Shown piece by piece: positions 40,956 through 44,288 of a stretch of DNA of 44,288 nucleotides. The stretch's first letter is position 1, and each line of letters begins with the position of its first letter. The notes under the pieces were generated by a model. That model saw only the letters and a program-made list of their open reading frames with translations. It was not told where the DNA came from and did not search any database. The DNA comes from Solobacterium sp. GTDB taxonomy: Bacteria > Bacillota_I > Bacilli_A > Erysipelotrichales > Erysipelotrichaceae. Location of the stretch: positions 1 through 44,288 of the forward strand of contig JAFRJJ010000034.1 in NCBI GenBank assembly GCA_017432325.1, given 5' to 3'. A program made the position numbers and the translations under genes.

Positions 40956-42395
40956 ATGAAAGAAAGAATAGTAGGGAGACACACGGAAATATCCAGATTG
41001 GACCACTGCATGGATTCGTCATCAGCACAGCTTATTGTTGTATATGGACGCAGAAGAGTCGGGAAAACCTTCCTGATCAATGAATACTTTGACAATGATT
41101 TTACTTTCAAAATCACTGGTGCATACAAAAGATCGAAGAGATTCCAGCTTGAAAGTTTCCGTGACGAGCTGATGCGTAAGTCAAGAAAAGACTGGGATAT
41201 TCCGTCTGATTGGCGTGAAGCATTCCGGCAGTTGAGAGAATACCTTGATTCACTTCCCTCTGATAATAAACAAATTGTCTTTTTTGATGAAATGCCCTGG
41301 CTTGATAGTTTCCATTCTGATTTTCTGCCAGTGTTTGAATGGTTCTGGAATGACTGGGCGTCAACACAATCCAACCTGATATTTATCGTGTGCGGTTCCG
41401 CAACTGCATGGATGATTGATAATATCACGGATAACAAAGGGGGACTGTTCAATCGCCAGTCTTGCCGAATATATCTGGAACCATTTACGCTTTATGAAAC
41501 CGAACAGTTTCTTCAGAAAAAAGAAATTTTCTGGTCACGTTATGAAATTGCTGAATGTTATATGATCATGGGCGGCATTCCATACTATCTGAATCTTCTG
41601 AATCGTGATCTTTCCTTTACACAAAATATCGATCATCTGTTTTTCCGAAAACACGGTGAGTTATGGGATGAGTTTGACAGGCTCTACAGCACATTGTTCT
41701 CAAACAGTGATAATTACATAAAAGTCGCAGAAACTCTGAGCAGAAAAACATCAGGGCTGACGAGAAATGAAATATCTCAGTATTGTAAGCTTCCGGCAAA
41801 TGGAGCTTTATCTAAGATTTTATCCAATCTGGTATCTTCCGGGTTTGTACGTGTTTCCAATATATACGGAAACAGAAAAAAGGATGCCCGTTATCAACTT
41901 GCTGATTACTACACAGAATTCTATTTCCGATATATCAAAGACTATTATGGAAAAGATGAGCACTATTGGAGCAATGCACTGGATATCCCCGCAAGGAGGG
42001 CATGGGCAGGGCTGACTTTTGAACAGCTGTGCAAAGATCATATTGCAGAAATCAAGCGTAAGCTTGGAATATCCGGGGTTCTTTCACAGGAGTCAGTGTG
42101 GCATACGAATGGTGATCCGGATCTTGGCATTTCCGGCGCACAAATTGATCTGTTGATTGAACGTCGTGACAGGGTGATCAATCTGTGTGAAATGAAATAC
42201 TCAATTAATGAGTTTATTCTCGATAAAGAGTATGATCAGAAACTGAGGAACAAACTTGAAACGTTCAGGAGAATGACGGGAACTAAGAAATCGCTGCAGA
42301 TAACTATGATCACAACGTTTGGTGTAAAAAACAATAAATACAGCAACATGATTCAAAGCCAGGTCATTCTGGATGATTTGTTCCAACCACGATAA
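40956..42395 (+). CDS. AAA ATPase with C-terminal DUF234 (PD-(D/E)XK-like) domain
   Basis: The 479-residue protein has the archaeal-ATPase-type NTPase domain: Walker A GRRRVGKT (31-38), Walker B QIVFFDE (106-112), and CGSATAWM as sensor 1 (146-153). A winged-helix region (about 250-320) follows, then a DUF234 domain with a nuclease-like set: Glu356 in the LTFEQLC segment, Asp398 in GAQIDLLIE, and Glu412-x-Lys414 in CEMKYS. The motifs are complete, so nuclease activity is possible, though the biological role of the family is unsettled. It lies alone between R1 and R2, in DNA much richer in A+T than the core. The R2 box starts 2 nt after its stop. Confidence 0.85.
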   Translation: MKERIVGRHTEISRLDHCMDSSSAQLIVVYGRRRVGKTFLINEYFDNDFTFKITGAYKRSKRFQLESFRDELMRKSRKDWDIPSDWREAFRQLREYLDSLPSDNKQIVFFDEMPWLDSFHSDFLPVFEWFWNDWASTQSNLIFIVCGSATAWMIDNITDNKGGLFNRQSCRIYLEPFTLYETEQFLQKKEIFWSRYEIAECYMIMGGIPYYLNLLNRDLSFTQNIDHLFFRKHGELWDEFDRLYSTLFSNSDNYIKVAETLSRKTSGLTRNEISQYCKLPANGALSKILSNLVSSGFVRVSNIYGNRKKDARYQLADYYTEFYFRYIKDYYGKDEHYWSNALDIPARRAWAGLTFEQLCKDHIAEIKRKLGISGVLSQESVWHTNGDPDLGISGAQIDLLIERRDRVINLCEMKYSINEFILDKEYDQKLRNKLETFRRMTGTKKSLQITMITTFGVKNNKYSNMIQSQVILDDLFQPR

Positions 42396-42397
42396 TG

Positions 42398-42580
42398 ATT
42401 GGGACCGACTTTCAGGACCGACTCCTAAAAATATAACTTGTATATGGCAAAATACAGCTGTAAATAAATGATTTCGAACGTTAAAGAGGGTATAGAACAG
42501 CAAGATTCATATAAGAAAACACTGTTCCAGACCCCCTCAGCTCCATTTATGAAAAGAAGGAAATAAGCCTTCTTTTTCTT
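42398..42580 (+). repeat. Repeat R2: att-like boundary element
   Basis: Best preserved copy. It begins with two GGACCGACT boxes (42402 and 42415), then a stretch shared with R3 (ATATAACTTGTAT, 42431 on), the block GTAAATAAATGATTTCG, outer stem GAGGG (42486)/CCCTC (42534), inner stem GAACAG (42495-42500)/CTGTTC (42522-42527), CTCAGCTCCA ending at 42545, and terminator AAGAAGG/CCTTCTT with T run. It occupies nearly all of the 285-bp gap between the two ATPase genes. Confidence 0.8.
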
Positions 42581-42670
42581 TGCAAGTTATGATGAAATGC
42601 GCAAAACTGGCCGATAGCTAAAAAAAATAAGCAAAATATAAAAAAAGTTTAGTTAACTGCACAATTGTGA

Positions 42671-42676
42671 TATTAT
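42671..42676 (+). promoter_or_regulatory. -10 box of the DUF4143 ATPase gene
   Basis: TATTAT preceded at 17 nt by TTTAGT; an ACAATTGT palindrome lies between. Transcription would start near 42683, which favours the ATG at 42693 over the one at 42681. Confidence 0.4.
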
Positions 42677-42692
42677 ACAAATGGTGAATGAT

Positions 42693-43949
42693 ATGAACAA
42701 ACTGTATATCAGAGAAAAATACTTAAAAAAGATCCGTGGGTTTTATGATGATTCGGATATGATTAAGGTTATTACAGGGGTCAGAAGATGCGGGAAGTCA
42801 TCATTAATGGAGATGGTGTGTGCTGAAATAACCGCCAATGGAACTGATCCGAATAATATTGTTTATTTACATCTTGATAAGAGACCCTATAAATCAATTA
42901 AAACTCCAGAAAGGCTGGAAGAAGTTATCGATTCAAAAACAAAAGGAATCACAGGAATGATTTATTTGTTTATTGATGAAATTCAGAACGTAAAGGGATT
43001 TGAGGAGATTGTGAATGCGTATCGTGAAGAAGGAAACTATTCGATCTTTCTTACCGGAAGCAATTCCTATCTTCTCTCAGGAGAACTTGTGACCAAACTT
43101 ACCGGCAGATTTATAGAATTTGAAATGAAGACTCTTACTTTTGATGAGTATATAGGTATAAAGAAGTTTTTCGGAAAACCAATTGATCCTGATATGGAAA
43201 AGGAATTTCTCCAGTACATTATTGAAGGCGGCTTTCCTTTGGCAGCCAAATATGATTCTTATGAAGATAAGATGACATATGTGGATAGTGTTATAGAAGA
43301 GATATTCGAAAAAGATATCAAACAAAACAATAAAATCAGAAAGAAGGGACTATTCAGAAAAGTTCAGACATATATCATCAATAATTTCGGTGCAACAACG
43401 TCAGTTGACTCCATATGTGATTATCTTGCCAGACATGGTGAAAGCGTGTCAAAGGTGACAGTATATAACTATCTTGCAATCCTTGAAAATGCAAAGATTA
43501 TCTCCAAATGCGAACGATTCGACATGAAGAGCAAAAGATCTCTGAATGGAGAAGAAAAGTATTATCTGTCAGATTTAAGTTTCTATTTTTCCCGTAATAC
43601 AGACGGCAGAATCAACTATGGTCCGGTATTGGAGAATATTGTTTATAACTATGTATGTTCAAAAGGGTATAAGGCGAGTATCGGCAGAGTTGGAAAACTG
43701 GAGGTTGACTTCATATTAAGAAAAAGGTTTGATGAGTATTCTTATGTTCAGGTGGCAAGAACGATTGATAACGATAATTATGACGGGAATGGAAAGAATA
43801 TAACTGAAGAGCGTGAGTATCGCCCTTTTGAACGCATTGCCGACGGATATCCAAAATATCTGATAACAATGGATAAGTTGCTGCAGAAGAGAAATGGTAT
43901 TAAACACCTTAATATAGTTGATATGATGCTTGATGATATAGATCTGTAA
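42693..43949 (+). CDS. AAA ATPase with C-terminal DUF4143 domain
   Basis: The 418-residue protein has an AAA_14 domain: Walker A GVRRCGKS (29-36), Walker B YLFIDEIQ (91-98), and LTGSNSYLLS (120-129). A DUF4143 domain follows, with a winged-helix part (about 235-290) and a nuclease-like core: PVLENIVYNY (311-320, Glu314), GKLEVDFIL (334-342, Asp339) and YVQVA (351-355). Here the usual Glu of the ExK motif is Gln353, a common change in this family, so cleavage is doubtful. GGTGA precedes the ATG at 42693; ATG 42681 is nearly at the transcription start. It sits alone between R2 and R3. Role unknown; such genes are frequent in mobile regions. Confidence 0.84.
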   Translation: MNKLYIREKYLKKIRGFYDDSDMIKVITGVRRCGKSSLMEMVCAEITANGTDPNNIVYLHLDKRPYKSIKTPERLEEVIDSKTKGITGMIYLFIDEIQNVKGFEEIVNAYREEGNYSIFLTGSNSYLLSGELVTKLTGRFIEFEMKTLTFDEYIGIKKFFGKPIDPDMEKEFLQYIIEGGFPLAAKYDSYEDKMTYVDSVIEEIFEKDIKQNNKIRKKGLFRKVQTYIINNFGATTSVDSICDYLARHGESVSKVTVYNYLAILENAKIISKCERFDMKSKRSLNGEEKYYLSDLSFYFSRNTDGRINYGPVLENIVYNYVCSKGYKASIGRVGKLEVDFILRKRFDEYSYVQVARTIDNDNYDGNGKNITEEREYRPFERIADGYPKYLITMDKLLQKRNGIKHLNIVDMMLDDIDL

Positions 43950-44003
43950 ATAACAGCTATGGAATTCACGGCATTAGATCATTATGAATAATGAGAATAC
44001 GTT

Positions 44004-44212
44004 GATTTGGGATCGGCCTCGAAAAATATAACTTGTATTCGGCAAAATATGCTCGTAAATGGATGATTTCATCCGTAAAAGAGGGTATAAAGCAATAGAA
44101 ATCACATAGATGACCACTGCTCCAGACCCCCTCAGCTCCATTTATGAAAAAAGAGGATGTAACAGTTGAGTAGTTTGAAATACTGCTCAAGGGGATTACA
44201 TCCTCTTTTCTT
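44004..44212 (+). repeat. Repeat R3: att-like boundary element
   Basis: Third copy. It has a decayed TTGGGATCGG box, ATATAACTTGTATTCGGCAA as in R2, GTAAATGGATGATTTC, outer stem GAGGG (44081)/CCCTC (44129), inner stem AGCA (44091)/TGCT (44118), CTCAGCTCCA ending at 44140, and a long terminator: 14-bp arms 44149-44162 and 44196-44209 with a TTGAG/CTCAA hairpin between. It fills the gap after the second ATPase gene. Confidence 0.78.
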
Positions 44213-44224
44213 GTGGTGGGGCAG

Positions 44225-44288
44225 ATGAACAATCTGTTTTCTGATTATTTGTATCAGCTGATCAGCCGGTTTATTACAATACATGCGC
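44225..44288 (+). CDS. Possible start of a gene cut by the window end
   Basis: An open frame begins MNNLFSDYLYQLISRFITIH after GGTGGGG and stays open to the window edge (21 codons). Its place right after the R3 terminator would suit the next gene of the array. It is too short to assign or to be sure it is coding. Confidence 0.35.
   Translation, partial: MNNLFSDYLYQLISRFITIHA

Noticed and set aside
40735..44140. R1-R3 as integron attC sites
   Set aside because: GTTGGG-like boxes and stem-loops recall attC, but the paired core GTTRRRY/RYYYAAC layout is absent and no integron integrase is present. The tmRNA 3' end match is a better explanation.
40682..44212. R1-R3 as a CRISPR array
   Set aside because: Only three copies, more than 1.5 kb apart, with genes between them and divergent sequence; no short spacers and no cas genes.

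Overview
The window reads as a chromosomal segment of a low-to-mid GC Bacillota bacterium. The lineage is inferred from the gene order secG-rnr-smpB-ssrA, the Gram-positive envelope genes (LCP lipoprotein, LicD, VanY-type peptidase with Pro/Thr-rich linker) and ammonia-dependent asparagine synthetase AsnA. The proteins look like Erysipelotrichaceae-type bacteria, but I cannot confirm a genus. Core genes have strong Shine-Dalgarno sequences and most units end in an intrinsic terminator.

Layout. 1-9.5 kb: housekeeping and envelope genes, mostly on the minus strand: MATE transporter, CpXC zinc-ribbon protein, a tyrosine-recombinase-like protein that has lost its catalytic residues, a DUF6485 protein, a large zinc-ribbon membrane protein, a YfcE-like phosphodiesterase, an RpiB/LacAB-type isomerase, a VanY-type peptidase and AsnA. 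9.6-15.9 kb: a second MATE transporter, the TrkA-TrkH potassium uptake pair, and a GT2-GT2-DUF2304 set. 15.9-18.0 kb: two lipoproteins on the minus strand (GH43-like propeller and LCP). 18.1-27.3 kb: a SEC-C protein, then a tightly overlapping surface-polysaccharide operon (GT4, O-antigen ligase/Wzy-like, GT4, Wzx flippase, LicD, CapE-like dehydratase, CapF-like reductase). 27.3-33.3 kb: YdcF, a hexapeptide-repeat protein, Bcp, SecG, RNase R, SmpB, an unknown protein and tmRNA.

Everything after tmRNA (33.3-44.3 kb) looks accessory. The first part holds a DUF3800 remnant, an NTF2-like gene, and a sugar-type regulon: a PTS-IIB/ROK fusion, a ROK repressor, a PHP phosphatase, a sugar O-acetyltransferase and a Cof-type phosphatase, with three copies of one palindromic operator. 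It ends with a long imperfect inverted repeat and a 5'-truncated transposase. The last part is AT-rich and modular: two different AAA ATPases with C-terminal nuclease-like domains, each lying between copies of a roughly 165-210 bp element (R1, R2, R3). Each R copy carries a covarying stem-loop, a sequence resembling the 3' end of the tmRNA gene (TCAGCTCCA), and its own terminator.

The most interesting feature is this array: tmRNA followed by serial cassette-like units with repeated att-like boundaries, tandem TTGGGACCGACT boxes and no visible intact integrase. I read it as repeated insertion at the ssrA 3' end by related elements that either lost their recombinase or use one supplied from elsewhere. 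All functions are inferred by reading the sequence; no database search was run.
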